NCBI GenBank assembly: GCA_012031785.1
Contig: JAAUTG010000005.1
Span: forward strand, 1-46,811
Direction of reading: 5' to 3'
From: Saprospiraceae bacterium
GTDB lineage: Bacteria; Bacteroidota; Bacteroidia; Chitinophagales; Saprospiraceae
DNA: 46,811 nt
The number at the start of each line of letters is the position of its first letter. Position 1 is the first letter of the stretch. Positions 46,722 to 46,811 of the stretch are shown here, piece by piece. The notes beneath the pieces are model-generated. The model made no database searches. It saw only the letters and a list, made by a program, of their open reading frames with translations, and had not been told where the DNA came from. A program made the position numbers and the translations under genes.

Positions 46722-46811
46722 ATGACAAAAAAATGGTGTGAAAGTAGGGTAGTGCAGATAAAAGATGAATCTCCTAACACCAAACGGTTTTGGTTGGAAG
46801 TACAGGACGAA
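46722..46811 (+). CDS. N-terminal fragment, probable FAD/flavin reductase (ferredoxin-reductase type)
   Basis: The ATG at 46722 opens a frame of 30 codons to the window edge, MTKKWCESRVVQIKDESPNT followed by KRFWLEV. The pattern V..I.xESPNTKxFxLEV fits the first strands of the FR-type FAD-binding domain of ferredoxin-NADP reductases and phenylacetate-CoA-oxygenase reductase-like proteins. Too little is present to name the enzyme. Confidence 0.5.
   Translation, partial: MTKKWCESRVVQIKDESPNTKRFWLEVQDE

Noticed and set aside
1-46811. tRNA, rRNA, riboswitch, insertion sequence, prophage or attachment site
   Set aside because: None was recognised by reading; no transposase or integrase motif and no cloverleaf-like sequence was seen. 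A dedicated RNA search was not possible here.

Overview
The window looks like a Bacteroidota chromosome, most likely from the Saprospiria/Chitinophagia side of the phylum; that placement is inferred from gene content. The evidence is three proteins with type IX secretion (T9SS) C-terminal sorting domains, Bacteroidota-style promoter boxes (TAnnTTTG at -7, TTTG near -33), moderate to low GC, and families typical of the phylum: a DUF6311-like membrane protein, a large AsmA protein, Y_Y_Y-type sensor kinases, and L21/L27 followed by an HhH extension. No rRNA, tRNA, CRISPR array, insertion sequence or phage gene was recognised.

Layout. 1-1111: an FAD oxidoreductase (partial) divergent from a phosphonatase-like hydrolase, probably aminophosphonate catabolism. 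1571-2903: purB. 3263-8686: a giant secreted T9SS protein with CUB-like, dockerin and cohesin-like regions and very skewed base use. 8825-10976: a polytopic membrane protein. 11001-19071 (minus): uup, maf, an asmA-like gene, murA and an M42 peptidase. 19266-22894: a polysaccharide flippase and ligA. 23286-32632: a co-directional run of a multidomain sulfatase (sulfatase, CADG-like, ThuA/glutaminase-fold, nine Ig-like domains, T9SS), an O-antigen-polymerase-like protein and two GT4 glycosyltransferases, which fits a surface glycan theme. 33142-37535 (minus): a sensor kinase, a NarL/LuxR response regulator, a secreted papain-like protease, an unknown 160-167 aa protein and a seven-helix membrane protein. 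This is the least explained block and carries a repeated 23-nt promoter-upstream element. 37890-39508 (minus): a stand-alone maltokinase. 40041-45395: an ECF sigma factor, a small T9SS protein, bifunctional nnrE/nnrD, and an ABC ATPase/permease pair with a His-rich loop. 45519-46510: rplU and an rpmA with an HhH extension. 46722-end: the start of a probable flavin reductase.

An important caveat is that many genes, including essential ones (purB, murA, rpmA), are broken by single-base shifts, several of them in homopolymers. I read these as residual sequencing or assembly indels, not biology, and annotate each such gene across its full reconstructed span. Translations near the break points should not be trusted.
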